Assembly: GCF_000426865.1 (NCBI RefSeq)
Contig: NZ_AUGE01000017.1
Coordinates: 1 to 64,000 of the forward strand
DNA length: 64,000 nucleotides
DNA from: Citrifermentans bremense R1
Lineage (GTDB): Bacteria; Desulfobacterota; Desulfuromonadia; Geobacterales; Geobacteraceae
Direction: 5' to 3'
A program made the position numbers and the translations under genes. Shown piece after piece: positions 33,958 through 43,245 of this stretch. Numbering within the stretch: position 1 is the first letter of the stretch; the number at the start of each line of letters is the position of its first letter. The notes beneath the pieces were generated by a model. It was not told where the DNA came from. It saw only the letters and a program-made list of their open reading frames with translations, and ran no database searches.

Positions 33958-35167
33958 ACCGTTTCTTGAACCCCTCCTTGACCTCTTTGAAGCAGGACGG
34001 GCAGATGCCGTGGCTGAAGTGCGCATCGGAATGCTCGATTATGTAGTGCTCCAACTGCTGCCAGCTCTCCTCGTCGGTGCGTATCTTCTTGCAGTAGGAG
34101 CAGATGGGGAGAATCCCTTCCAGGGTCCGCACCTTGGCGAGGGCCTCTTGAAGCTGCGCCACCTTGGCCGCCAGTTCGAGCTGTATCTGCTCGCGTACCC
34201 GTACGTCTTCCTCCAGCGCCTTGTTGGCCGACTCCAGCTCCGCAGTCCTTTCCCGCACCTGCTCCACCAGCCTGTCCTTCTCCCTGCGCAGATGACGGGA
34301 GAGGTCGTTGAAGGTTGCCGTGAGCTCTTTCAGTTCCTCCGCCCTCGACAACTGGGGGATATCCTGCCCCAGCTTGCTTTCGTCGCGCAGTATGGCGTCG
34401 GTCCGGTCTCGCAGGTCAGTGAGCGGGTTCAGCAGCATGCGGTTCATGGCCAGGAACTGCGCCGCAGACGACACCCCGAGGATGGCTAAGAGCAGCAGGC
34501 AGAGTTCGAAGGAGAGCTTGTTGGCGTTGGCGTACGCCTCCTGCAGCGGGATGCGTATCGATATGGCGGAGACCAGTTCGCCGTCCTGACGGCTGAAGCT
34601 GCGCTCGGGGCCGTACCTCGCCACCATGTCGGCAGGCGCCGCGGCCGCGGTGCTGTGGCAGAGCAGGCAGCTCTTTTCCATGCTCTCGCCGCGACGCATC
34701 ACCACGAAGAAGGGCTTCCCGTCGATTTGCCGGACAAAGGACTTCACGGAAAGGCCAGCGTCTTTCCTGATCTCCTCCAGGAAAGCCCGTTCCACCGGAT
34801 CTGCTTCGTTGCGGGGGCTGCGGGCATTGATCGCACACTCCTTGTAATAGATGTCGCTCTTGGAGAAGGCCTTGTTGTAAAGGTCGATCTCGCGCACCGC
34901 GTAGGTGGAAGACATCCACACCGGGTCGAAGTATTCCTTGGGGCGATATTTGTCGGTCAGGTGAAAAAGCTGCGGTTTCAGCTGATTGGAAAAATAGCTG
35001 TGGATGGCGAGGTTACGGTCCAGGATCAGCCTCGCCTTTTCCTGGGCCTCCACCAGCGCCTGGGCACGCTGCTGATAGTTGACCGTGAGGATTATGGCCG
35101 CGGAGACCATGAGAAACAGGGACACATGCAGCGAAACGAACATTCTGCGAGTCGTGGTCCTGAGCAT
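33956..35167 (-). CDS. DUF3365 heme-type sensor with HAMP and zinc-finger-like C-terminus
   Basis: The protein has 403 residues from ATG 35167 (GGAGG eight bases upstream). One N-terminal membrane helix leads to a periplasmic DUF3365 domain with CLLCH, a CxxCH motif for covalent c-heme, near residue 173. A second membrane helix, a HAMP-like linker and a coiled coil follow. The C-terminal module LPICSYCKKIRTDEESWQQLE...HGICPSCF occurs at the end of many Geobacter PAS and receiver proteins. There is no kinase or cyclase domain, so the output is unclear. It is followed, in transcription order, by nothing; the FecR gene lies 26 bases upstream. Confidence 0.9.
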   Translation of the reverse strand: MLRTTTRRMFVSLHVSLFLMVSAAIILTVNYQQRAQALVEAQEKARLILDRNLAIHSYFSNQLKPQLFHLTDKYRPKEYFDPVWMSSTYAVREIDLYNKAFSKSDIYYKECAINARSPRNEADPVERAFLEEIRKDAGLSVKSFVRQIDGKPFFVVMRRGESMEKSCLLCHSTAAAAPADMVARYGPERSFSRQDGELVSAISIRIPLQEAYANANKLSFELCLLLLAILGVSSAAQFLAMNRMLLNPLTDLRDRTDAILRDESKLGQDIPQLSRAEELKELTATFNDLSRHLRREKDRLVEQVRERTAELESANKALEEDVRVREQIQLELAAKVAQLQEALAKVRTLEGILPICSYCKKIRTDEESWQQLEHYIIEHSDAHFSHGICPSCFKEVKEGFKKR

Positions 35168-35193
35168 AGTTGATGCCTCCGCAGCCTTCCCTT

Positions 35194-38100
35194 TTACTTG
35201 ACTACACCCGCTGCAGTACCCGTGAAGGTGGACGTGCCGGCGTCGCTGCGGCCGGCGGCGACCCCGGTGAACTGCACGTTGCCGTGCGGGCCGACCGCTC
35301 CGCTGTTGCCGTTGCACTGGAGGCTCCCGGACCACTTGCTGTTGGTCGCATCCCACTGCTTGACGGTGAAGGTGGGGGAGAATCCGGAGGCGTTGACGCC
35401 GGAGCCGGCCACCTGGGTCAGCGTCGCCGCGGAGCCAGGGGTGGGGACGCTCACGTAGCTCCCCGAAATGCTGTCGGTGGCGAAGAGCTGGGGACGGCCG
35501 GTGGCGACCGGCGCGAAGAAACGGACGTTCTGGAGCGCGACGCTGTACTCGCTGTTGCCGCCGGAGAAATCCGCCTTCCCTACTTCCACCGCAGGTATCT
35601 TCAGCTTGTTCAACGCGCCTGGGTCGCTGGCGACCATGGACAGGAACTTGCTGGTCTCAAGCCACATCCCCGAGGTCATGGACTGCAGCGTCACCGGGTT
35701 GAAGGTCCCCACCGTCTCCCCGATGAAGATCCCGGTCTTCGGCGTCGCCGTGGGGCTCACGTTCACCATCTCGTACCATGCAGCCCGAACCCCTGCAGCC
35801 ATCTGCCCGGCGCCCGGGTTCCACATCTGCCCCACCATGGTCCCCACCATGGTCAGGTTGGGATCGGGAAGGACGAAGTCGATGCTCCACGGTGTGTTGG
35901 CAGGCGGCCCCGCGCTGTAGGGGGCGTAAAAGCCGAACTGCCCGATGCCCCATTGCGGAGAGTTCGCCAGGAAGCTGCGGGTAAAGGTGTCGGCGCTCCC
36001 CCCGCCTAGCGTCACCCCGTTGCCGGTAAAGGAGCTGCCGGCGCCAAAGTTGGTCGTAGCCGTAATGATGCTGCCGGCGCTGTTGAGTGTGGCCGCGGTC
36101 ACGGCAGGGGCCGCTTCGAGCTCTACCGGGAACATATCGCCATCGTTTTGCCAGATCTTGCTGAAGGGGTCGAGGAAACCGGAGAATTTCCCCTGCAGCA
36201 CGCCGGCTCTGCCGGCCGGATCGATGTAGAGGGCGCTGGCTACGCCGATGATGCCGGGGTTGCCGGGACTCCCCCCCGCGGTGCTGACCCCGCCCACCAT
36301 GTGCCCGTGGTAGGCGCCGCCGTCGGCGGTCAGGGCCTGTCCGGAGGGAACGTCGAAGGAGCTGATGGGCGCAGTGAAGATGTAGTCGGTATTGGTGAGT
36401 GCCTGGCTCGGGGTGAGGAAGCCGATCCCCTTGAAGTCCGCGGTGAGAAGCGGCGTGGAGCCCCACAGGGACATGCCGCCCATGACGCCGTTTACGGTGC
36501 CGTAGGAGGTAAGCGCCCCGCCGGAGTAGCGCTTGAGGTCGCCGACGATCTTGTTGAAGAAGGTGACCGGGTGCGCAATGCCTGCGGCGCTCCCGCTGAA
36601 GGTCGTGCCGCTGACGGTGCCTACGGCTATGCCGTCGAATTCGCTTCTGAACGAGGTGCCGGTCTCACCGATCGCGTTGACGTTGCCAAGCCAGGTATTG
36701 CCGGCGGTGCTGACACCGGCAACCCAGAGGTTCCCCATGACATTGCTGACGCTGGGAGAGGCTGCGTCCATGAGGGAGAAATTCTGGTTCTGCAGCGACC
36801 CGCTGAAGCTGCCGCTGACGTTCTGCGCCACCCAGAGGGATATCGGGCTGGCAGTCCTGTTGTAGAACTTGAGGATGCCGAAGCTGACGCTCCCCGTGGC
36901 GTTGCTCCCGGACAAGGTGAAGCTGTCGGCCCCAGCCAGGGACGGAAAGCCGAGACCGGCGGCCAGTGTCGGGTTGGCGAGGAAGCGGTTCACGTCGATG
37001 TAGACGCCGGTGGTGACGGCGCCGAAGGTCGTGGCATTGGCGCCTGAGTTCACGCTCCCCGTGAGCGTGCCGGTGAGGAGCCTGAGGCTCCCGGCAGCAA
37101 GGTCGCCCCATACGCCGTCGGCCTTGCCGGTGAGGGCCCCTTGTTGCCAGTTGCCTAGGGAGACCACCTTGACGGCGTTCTCAAGGTTGAAGATGCCGGC
37201 GGCGTCCACCGTGCCCCACTCCCCGTTGCTGGTCAGCACCAGCTGGCTGCCGCTCCCCGCGTAGGAACCGAAGGATTCCCTGGTCCAGATGCCGAAGCTC
37301 GGGTCAGCCGCCAGGTGGGCGATCTGCAGCACGTCGCCGCGGTCGGCAACGGTTCCGCTGTAGTTGAGGGCGGCATCGAAGAGGAAGCCTTCAGCCTGGT
37401 TTTTCCCGCCCATGTTGCCCGTCAGCACCGGACCGGTGAGCTCGACCATGGTCGTTCCCGTCTTGGAGTTCCACCAGTCGGCGGTGAAAGACGTGGGGAC
37501 TAGGCTGCTCGTCGGGGTCATCTCGGTCAGGGTCAACGATCCGGTGCCGCTGACCTTGCCGGTCGCCGTGCCACCCGCAGCGCCCCCCTGCATCAGGCCG
37601 ATCTTTCCAGTCGGGTCGACGTAGATCCCGCTCAGGCTGGTGTCGATGGTTGTGCCGGTTGCTGCGTTATCGATGGACCTCCCTCCGAAGTAGCCGAAGA
37701 AAGCGCCGCCGTCGGTCGTGGTTTGGGTGGCCGTGCTGTCGGAGAAGAAGCGGCCGAACCAGTAGTGATCAGGCTGCTGCAGAGGGAGCGTCGGATAGCT
37801 GCCGGTGAGGCTTATGGCAGCGTTCTTGGTGGCCCAGGGCGAGGTCGTGCCCGAGATCACCGGGGCGAAGCTTGGGTCGCTGACGATGGTGAGCAGGTTG
37901 GAGGCAGGATCTATTACCGAGAGCCGGGACATAAGCCCGCCGGCGAGCGTGCCGCTGAAAACCGGCGGTGTGCCGCCGGTTGTGCCGCCTGTGGTTCCGC
38001 CGGTGGTGCCGCCAGTAGTGCCGCCGGTAGTGCCGCCGGTCGTTCCCGTTCCATCAGCCGAGATAGTAGAGCCGCTTGTCGCAGCCTGGATGAACTGCTC

Positions 38101-39333
38101 ATTTGCCTGGGTGCTGGCAGTTGTCACCGGCACCACGACGTTCGTAGTAGAGGTGGTGGTCGTCGTTGTAACCTGTGTGACAGGTGCCGGCGCCGGCGAT
38201 GCGCTCAGCGCGGTGGTCGCCAAGGAAGGATCGATGAAGCTCGAACTGAATCCGGTGCCGGCGGCGGTGCTGGTCGACGTCGTAGTGGTCCCGAGGCTGG
38301 CGGTGGAGCTCGAAGTGGTGGTGCTGCCGGCAGTAGTCGAAGTAGTGGCGCTTTCTCCGCCTGTGGCCGTGGTCGAGCTGCCCGAAGTCGCGGTGGAGCC
38401 GCTTGCCGTAGAGTCGCCGCTGGTGGCCGTGGTGCCGGTATCGGAACCTGACCTAGTGCCGGAAGCGCCTTGAGAGCCGGACGATCCCGCATCGCCGTTT
38501 CCGGCGGGGGCGGGTGCCGCGCCCTGCGGCTCGCCGCCTTGCTTCCCGGTCGGGTTGACGTCGCTTTGGTGGCTGTTCATCTCCTTGTCGGAAACCGGCC
38601 GCGGCGGCGTCGGCGCGCTGCGCTTGGTGACGGTGGTGGCGGTGCCGGCCACGAGGGTGACTCCCTTGGAGGGCTGGGAGAGGCTCGCGGTGTGCACCAC
38701 CCCCTGCAGAACCGCCACCCCGGTCACGTTGGCCTGGTGATAGACGTAAAAGGAGGTGCCGCGCACACCGGCTATGGCATTCGGGGTCCGGATCTCGAAG
38801 GTGCGCGCCGCGCCGCCGGCCGCCGCGGGAACGACCGTCGCCTGCACCTTGCCGCGGGGAAGGGCGAGCTTGCGGTTGGAGGCCGAATATTCGCCGACGT
38901 CGATGCGGCTTCTCTGGGCGATCTTGACGACGCTCCCGTCGTTGAAGGTGAGTTCGGCCCGGGCATTGCTCTTGGTGCGGACGAAGTCACCTTTCTGCAC
39001 CGCCCCCCCAACCTTGGCGGCTACCGCCGGGAGCTGGCCGCCCGGCATGATGTCCACCGCACCTTCCACCACGGTGAGTTTTCCCACCACCTCGGCCAGT
39101 GCGGCGCCCGGGACCCCCAGGAACAGCAACGGAAGCAGCAGCGAGATCAGGACCAGCCTGCGCTGCACAGGGAAGCGAAGCTTCCAGTTGCTCTCGCGCT
39201 CGGAAGCTGGAGCCTGGGAACAAGGGAAGGTGTTGTTGCGCTCCCAAGCCCCGATTTCGGGATGGGAAGAATCGTTGTTACGTTCCGAAGCCGGGGCCTG
39301 GGGACGTGAAAAGTTGTTTCTGGCACTGATCAT
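35194..39333 (-). CDS. Giant FecR-domain exported protein with Ser/Thr-rich and beta-repeat regions
   Basis: The protein has 1379 residues. The first 56 are an unusual polar extension encoded by inverted copies of an intergenic repeat (QAPASERNN, GAWERNN). The signal sequence (about 58-80) and a FecR domain (about 85-200, e.g. VQKGDFVRTKSNARAELTF, IAGVRGTSFYVY) follow. A Ser/Thr/Gly-rich low-complexity stretch (about 240-460) contains six TGG-TGGT units (bases near 37970-38040). Then come many degenerate beta-rich repeats of the type VYIDPTGKIGLMQG. It is probably surface-exposed or secreted. AGGAG precedes the ATG and overlaps the stop of the TPR-barrel gene, so the two are co-transcribed. 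Confidence 0.9.
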   Translation of the reverse strand: MISARNNFSRPQAPASERNNDSSHPEIGAWERNNTFPCSQAPASERESNWKLRFPVQRRLVLISLLLPLLFLGVPGAALAEVVGKLTVVEGAVDIMPGGQLPAVAAKVGGAVQKGDFVRTKSNARAELTFNDGSVVKIAQRSRIDVGEYSASNRKLALPRGKVQATVVPAAAGGAARTFEIRTPNAIAGVRGTSFYVYHQANVTGVAVLQGVVHTASLSQPSKGVTLVAGTATTVTKRSAPTPPRPVSDKEMNSHQSDVNPTGKQGGEPQGAAPAPAGNGDAGSSGSQGASGTRSGSDTGTTATSGDSTASGSTATSGSSTTATGGESATTSTTAGSTTTSSSTASLGTTTTSTSTAAGTGFSSSFIDPSLATTALSASPAPAPVTQVTTTTTTSTTNVVVPVTTASTQANEQFIQAATSGSTISADGTGTTGGTTGGTTGGTTGGTTGGTTGGTPPVFSGTLAGGLMSRLSVIDPASNLLTIVSDPSFAPVISGTTSPWATKNAAISLTGSYPTLPLQQPDHYWFGRFFSDSTATQTTTDGGAFFGYFGGRSIDNAATGTTIDTSLSGIYVDPTGKIGLMQGGAAGGTATGKVSGTGSLTLTEMTPTSSLVPTSFTADWWNSKTGTTMVELTGPVLTGNMGGKNQAEGFLFDAALNYSGTVADRGDVLQIAHLAADPSFGIWTRESFGSYAGSGSQLVLTSNGEWGTVDAAGIFNLENAVKVVSLGNWQQGALTGKADGVWGDLAAGSLRLLTGTLTGSVNSGANATTFGAVTTGVYIDVNRFLANPTLAAGLGFPSLAGADSFTLSGSNATGSVSFGILKFYNRTASPISLWVAQNVSGSFSGSLQNQNFSLMDAASPSVSNVMGNLWVAGVSTAGNTWLGNVNAIGETGTSFRSEFDGIAVGTVSGTTFSGSAAGIAHPVTFFNKIVGDLKRYSGGALTSYGTVNGVMGGMSLWGSTPLLTADFKGIGFLTPSQALTNTDYIFTAPISSFDVPSGQALTADGGAYHGHMVGGVSTAGGSPGNPGIIGVASALYIDPAGRAGVLQGKFSGFLDPFSKIWQNDGDMFPVELEAAPAVTAATLNSAGSIITATTNFGAGSSFTGNGVTLGGGSADTFTRSFLANSPQWGIGQFGFYAPYSAGPPANTPWSIDFVLPDPNLTMVGTMVGQMWNPGAGQMAAGVRAAWYEMVNVSPTATPKTGIFIGETVGTFNPVTLQSMTSGMWLETSKFLSMVASDPGALNKLKIPAVEVGKADFSGGNSEYSVALQNVRFFAPVATGRPQLFATDSISGSYVSVPTPGSAATLTQVAGSGVNASGFSPTFTVKQWDATNSKWSGSLQCNGNSGAVGPHGNVQFTGVAAGRSDAGTSTFTGTAAGVVK
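39196..39308. repeat. Palindromic intergenic-type repeat inside a coding region
   Basis: Inverted copies of a CCCAAGCCCCGATTTCGG / CCGAAGCCGGGGCCTGGGG motif and a third copy (GGAAGCTGGAGCCTGGGAAC) lie in tandem with GTTGTTRCG between them. All are translated in frame as the N-terminal extension of the FecR protein. A related hairpin (TTCCCAAGCTG..CAGCTTGGGA) is intergenic at 47031-47104. Confidence 0.75.
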
Positions 39334-39344
39334 GGCTCTGTCTC

Positions 39345-40856
39345 CTAAAAACTGAACTCAATTCCCGTGCTGAAGGTGTTGCGGCTGTAGTCGTACACCT
39401 TGATGTTTGATTCCGCCTTGGTGTGCGAGTACTGGGCCAAGAGCGCTAGGTTCCTGTTCAGGTTCCAGCTGAGGCCGGCGGTTCCGAACCAGGTGGTATC
39501 CCGGCGCTGGACATCGAAGACGGTATTGGTCTTGAAGTAGTCCTGGGTGGCGACCTCGCCGGAGAGGTTCAACTTCAGCGCCGCGGCGAGCGGGATCACC
39601 CCATTTGCCGAATAGCGGTGCCCCCGGTTCTTCCAGTTCACCCCCCTGGCGTCGTCGTAGCTGAAGTCGTAGCGCAGGGCGGCCATCCCGCCCAGCTCCC
39701 CGTAGCTGAAGATGTATCCGGCGGAGGCGCCCCCTATGTTCGCGTCGCGGTCCTCGTCCTGCACCAGCGGGTCCTGCAGCATGTCGCGGCGGGTGAAGCT
39801 CGCGCCTGCCTGCAGAATATGCTGGGGCGCTGCCTGCCAGGACCAAGTGGGACGGACGGTGGCCAGGGACTGATACGCCTTCTCCTTCAGGAGCACGTGA
39901 CTGAGGCTGATGGGGACCGAGAAGATCGAATTGCCGAAGGAGTGGCCCAGGTTGACGGTGAGCGAGTTGATGACGGTGCTGGGATTTTCTTCAGCCGTGT
40001 CGGTATCGCCGTACTTGGTGCTCTGCACCAGGTATTGGGCGCTCAAGGTGTAGTCGTTTTCCAGAAGCGGCGTGTAGTCGAGGCGGAAGTTACCCATGAA
40101 GGCGTGGTCGCGCTGACCGGTCGGGTTGCCGATCTGCGCCCTAGCCCCAGGGTTCGACGGGCTGGAGATGGCGTTGTCGTCGTAGAGGTAGTTGAGCCCC
40201 AGGGTCAGGTGCAGCGGCTGGTAGCTATCCAGGATGCGGGTAAAGGACTGCTCGTATTCCTTGGCGTACCCCGCTATCTCCGAATTGGGGTCGGCGGCGA
40301 CCACCGCCCTCAGGGCGTCCCGGGCCCGGGTCAGCTTGCGCGAACCCGCCATGACCATGGCGATCTGGAGTTGCGCCGACTGGGTGAGGGACGGGTCGAG
40401 CCGCTTCGCCTTTTCGAACGCGGCGACCGCTTCCTCGCGTTGGCCCAGCCCCGAGAGGATGATCCCCTTAAAGAAGGCGCTCCGCGCCGGGTTCACCCCC
40501 TCGCTCTCCGAGCGGTTCGCCCACTGGAGCGCCTTCTCGTCATCCCCCTGCACATGCCAGGCGTCGGCCAGCTCCAGGTAGGAATCGAGCACCGGGGGCT
40601 TGAGCGTCGCCGCATCGGTCAGATCCTTGATGGCGCCGGGTATGTCCCCCCCCTGCTTGCGCGCCATGCCCAGGTAGAAAGCGGCAAGCGACGATTTAGG
40701 CTCTTCGGCGCGCGCCTTCTGCAAGAGGGCCAGCGCCTCCTCGAAGTTCTCCACGCGGTACTGGATGATCCCCTCATCGAGGGTTGATGCCTGCGCCGGC
40801 GCTGCGCAGGTGAATGCGGCTATGAGCGCCGCGGCGGCCAGGGATGTTTTGGTCAC
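39345..40856 (-). CDS. TPR-containing outer-membrane beta-barrel protein
   Basis: The protein has 503 residues: signal peptide (1-23), three to five TPR units (about 25-200, e.g. FEEALALLQKARAEEP, REEAVAAFEKAKRLDP), then a beta-barrel of about 290 residues with aromatic strand ends and a C-terminal TGIEFSF. The architecture resembles TPR-porins of surface-export systems. Its stop is 11 bases from the FecR gene start, and CHASE2-cyclase lies upstream on the same strand, so the barrel may carry or anchor the FecR protein at the surface. That role is inferred from context. Confidence 0.9.
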   Translation of the reverse strand: MTKTSLAAAALIAAFTCAAPAQASTLDEGIIQYRVENFEEALALLQKARAEEPKSSLAAFYLGMARKQGGDIPGAIKDLTDAATLKPPVLDSYLELADAWHVQGDDEKALQWANRSESEGVNPARSAFFKGIILSGLGQREEAVAAFEKAKRLDPSLTQSAQLQIAMVMAGSRKLTRARDALRAVVAADPNSEIAGYAKEYEQSFTRILDSYQPLHLTLGLNYLYDDNAISSPSNPGARAQIGNPTGQRDHAFMGNFRLDYTPLLENDYTLSAQYLVQSTKYGDTDTAEENPSTVINSLTVNLGHSFGNSIFSVPISLSHVLLKEKAYQSLATVRPTWSWQAAPQHILQAGASFTRRDMLQDPLVQDEDRDANIGGASAGYIFSYGELGGMAALRYDFSYDDARGVNWKNRGHRYSANGVIPLAAALKLNLSGEVATQDYFKTNTVFDVQRRDTTWFGTAGLSWNLNRNLALLAQYSHTKAESNIKVYDYSRNTFSTGIEFSF

Positions 40857-40896
40857 GTTTATTCCCTCCTAAAATCAAACCGTTGGTAAGGAGCAC

Positions 40897-40990
40897 ATCT
40901 GAGGAAATCTGAGAATATAAATCTGAGAGAACCGAAACGGAAGGTTAAGACAGTTCTCCGTCAAGGCAGTTCTCAGAAGTCCTCAGATTT
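40897..40990. promoter_or_regulatory. Repeated AAATCTGAG boxes upstream of the TPR-barrel gene
   Basis: ATCTGAG occurs at 40897-40903, 40907-40913 and 40921-40927; the last two read AAATCTGAG. The inverse CTCAGATTT is at 40982-40990, with a near copy CTCAGAA at 40972-40978. The boxes lie in the 165-bp gap between the TPR-barrel and cyclase genes and look like a regulator binding array or a hairpin. Confidence 0.55.
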
Positions 40991-41021
40991 TCTCCTTGCT
41001 AATGGTTTTGGGGTTGGGCTT

Positions 41022-43040
41022 TTATTTTTCCGTCAGCCTCACAGGTTCCATCGCCTTGCACTCGACGATGACGGCGGGAACGGTTCCATTGGTAACGGCC
41101 GTGTACAGCGTCACCGGCTGCTCTTTCCCCTTGACGATCACCCGGCTGATGCCGCTCAACTCGATGCCGGAGAGCGTCCCAGCCTCGATGGCGCCTCTGA
41201 GCTTCTCCACCGTCTTCCCGGTGATGAGGATCCCCGCGTCGAACCTGCGGGTCAGCGACTCGACCCGGCTCGCCAGGTTCACCTCGTCGCCGATGACGGT
41301 GTAGTCCATCTTCTTCCCCTCGGCGCCGATGTTCCCGACGATGACCTCGCCGGTGTTGATGCCGATGCCGCAGGAAAGCTTCGGTTTCCCCTCCCGGTCC
41401 CACTTCCCGTGCAGCTCCGCGAGCCGCGCCTGCAACTCCAGCGCGCAGCGCACCGCTCGCTCGGCGTGGTCGGCGCAGGGAAGCGGGGCGTTCCAAAAGA
41501 CCATGATGGCGTCGCCGATGAACTTATCGAGGGTCCCCCCCCACTTGAGGATGACGTCGGTCATCTCCCCCAGGTACTCGTTCAACAGGGCGACCACTTC
41601 CTCCGGCGCGTGCTGCTCGGAAAAGGTGGTGAACCCCCTCACGTCGGAGAAGAGGATGCTTATCTCGCGCTTCTCGCCGCCGAGCCTCGCCAGCGCCGGG
41701 TTGTCGATCAGCTCGTTGACGATGGTCGTGGTGACGTAGCTTGAGAACATGGCGCGTATCCTGCGGGCGCGGCGCTCCTCGACCGTGTAGTTCCAGGCGG
41801 TCACCGACATGAAGAGGCAAAGGACGTTCCCCATCGGGCAGGCGAGGTTCACCCACACCCCGAAGCGGCTGAATAGGACGATCCCGGCGGCCGCGATGGC
41901 CGCACCGCCCGCCGCTACCGCCACCGCCCCCCACAAAAGGCGCAGGCGGCTCAAGAGCAGCGCCATGACCGACCCCGTCAGGAGCAGGAAGAGAAGGTCC
42001 TCCCCCTTTGTCGCTTTCACCAGGAACCGGTTCTCCAGGATGGAAGCGGCGATGGTCGCCTGTTTCTCCACCCCGGGCATAACCGCCGTGAATGGGGTCA
42101 CCCTTAGATCCAGCATGCCGACGGCGGAGGCGCCGATGAAGACGATCCGGTTGCCGAACTCTTTCGCGCCCACTTTGCCGTCGACGATGTCGGCGATGGA
42201 AATGTGGCGCAGCGTCCGCCCCGGCCCGTAGTAGTTGATCGGCATGCGCCCCCAGCGGTCGGTGGGGATCACCGTGTTGCCGACCGCGATGGAGCTGGCG
42301 GCGTGCACCTGCAGCTTCTCGGCGGAGACCCCCTTGAAGAAGGCGGCGCTCTTGAGCCCCAGGGACGGGTAGAGGAGGCCGTCGTAGGCGACCACAAGGG
42401 CCTCCCAGCGCAGCGTCCCGTCGAAGTAATCGGGCAGCATGCTGATGTGCGCCAGCGACATGGCGCTATCCCGAAGCGGCTTCACCGGCAGGATCGGTAC
42501 CCCGCCCGAGGTTATGGGGGGGAAGTTCCGGTACAGCTCGGGTTGGAAGATTGACGTAAGCGCCGACGGCTCCAGGTCCGGGTTGGCGCGCCCCTTGGAG
42601 GCGGTCTCGAAGTCGAAGACGATGGGAAGAACGACGTTGCCGGCGTCGGCTATGGCACGGGAGAGGATCCGGTCGTCCTCGTCGCTTTCGGGAAAGATCA
42701 CGTCGAAGGCGATCACCGCCGCCTCGGCCCGCGCCAGCTTGTCCACCAGCCCAGCCATCACCTCGCGGCTCCAGGGCCAGCGCCCCAGCCTCGCCAGGCT
42801 TTTCTCGTCGATGACCGCTATCACCACCTGATCCGGCGCCTTCACCGGGCCGCGCAGATGGAAACGGAGGTCGTAGAGCTTCGCCTCGGTGATCTCCAGC
42901 GGGAGCGGATTCTCAACCAGCAGCAGGCAGAAGAGCGCGGTCACGGCGCAGCCGATAAGGAAGCGGATTGTGGCTGAGCTGAGATGACGACGCGATGGGG
43001 CAGCGAACGTTGAACGTTGAACGTTGAACGGGTTTCTCAT
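41022..43040 (-). CDS. CHASE2-domain class III adenylate cyclase
   Basis: The protein has 672 residues: an N-terminal membrane helix, a periplasmic CHASE2 domain (about 55-330, e.g. LYDLRFHLRGP, VVIAVIDEKSL), three further membrane helices (about 340-425), then a class III cyclase domain. The cyclase has metal-binding Asp residues in ILFSDVRGFTTF (near 461) and IGDAIMVFWNAP (near 507), and GIGINTGEVIVGNIG plus DYTVIGDEVNLASRVE. It should make cAMP in response to an outside signal. The first codons contain three ACGTTGA heptamers in tandem (43003-43029). No good ribosome site precedes the ATG. Confidence 0.94.
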   Translation of the reverse strand: MRNPFNVQRSTFAAPSRRHLSSATIRFLIGCAVTALFCLLLVENPLPLEITEAKLYDLRFHLRGPVKAPDQVVIAVIDEKSLARLGRWPWSREVMAGLVDKLARAEAAVIAFDVIFPESDEDDRILSRAIADAGNVVLPIVFDFETASKGRANPDLEPSALTSIFQPELYRNFPPITSGGVPILPVKPLRDSAMSLAHISMLPDYFDGTLRWEALVVAYDGLLYPSLGLKSAAFFKGVSAEKLQVHAASSIAVGNTVIPTDRWGRMPINYYGPGRTLRHISIADIVDGKVGAKEFGNRIVFIGASAVGMLDLRVTPFTAVMPGVEKQATIAASILENRFLVKATKGEDLLFLLLTGSVMALLLSRLRLLWGAVAVAAGGAAIAAAGIVLFSRFGVWVNLACPMGNVLCLFMSVTAWNYTVEERRARRIRAMFSSYVTTTIVNELIDNPALARLGGEKREISILFSDVRGFTTFSEQHAPEEVVALLNEYLGEMTDVILKWGGTLDKFIGDAIMVFWNAPLPCADHAERAVRCALELQARLAELHGKWDREGKPKLSCGIGINTGEVIVGNIGAEGKKMDYTVIGDEVNLASRVESLTRRFDAGILITGKTVEKLRGAIEAGTLSGIELSGISRVIVKGKEQPVTLYTAVTNGTVPAVIVECKAMEPVRLTEK

Positions 43041-43245
43041 AAGGGGTGCGCCCCGGGAAGGTGTCGCCTCTTCTCTGCGAGCAATTCCTTCAGTTCATAA
43101 TCTATCTGCCGATGAGCTATACCTGTAACGTTTCGGAATTCTCCTTTTAAAACTTTAAGGGCAGCAGTGAAAAATGTAATTAATATACGCCAATCCGAAC
43201 GAGAAGCCTCACTGAGAGAGTGCCGCTCCTAAAGAGGAACCATCT

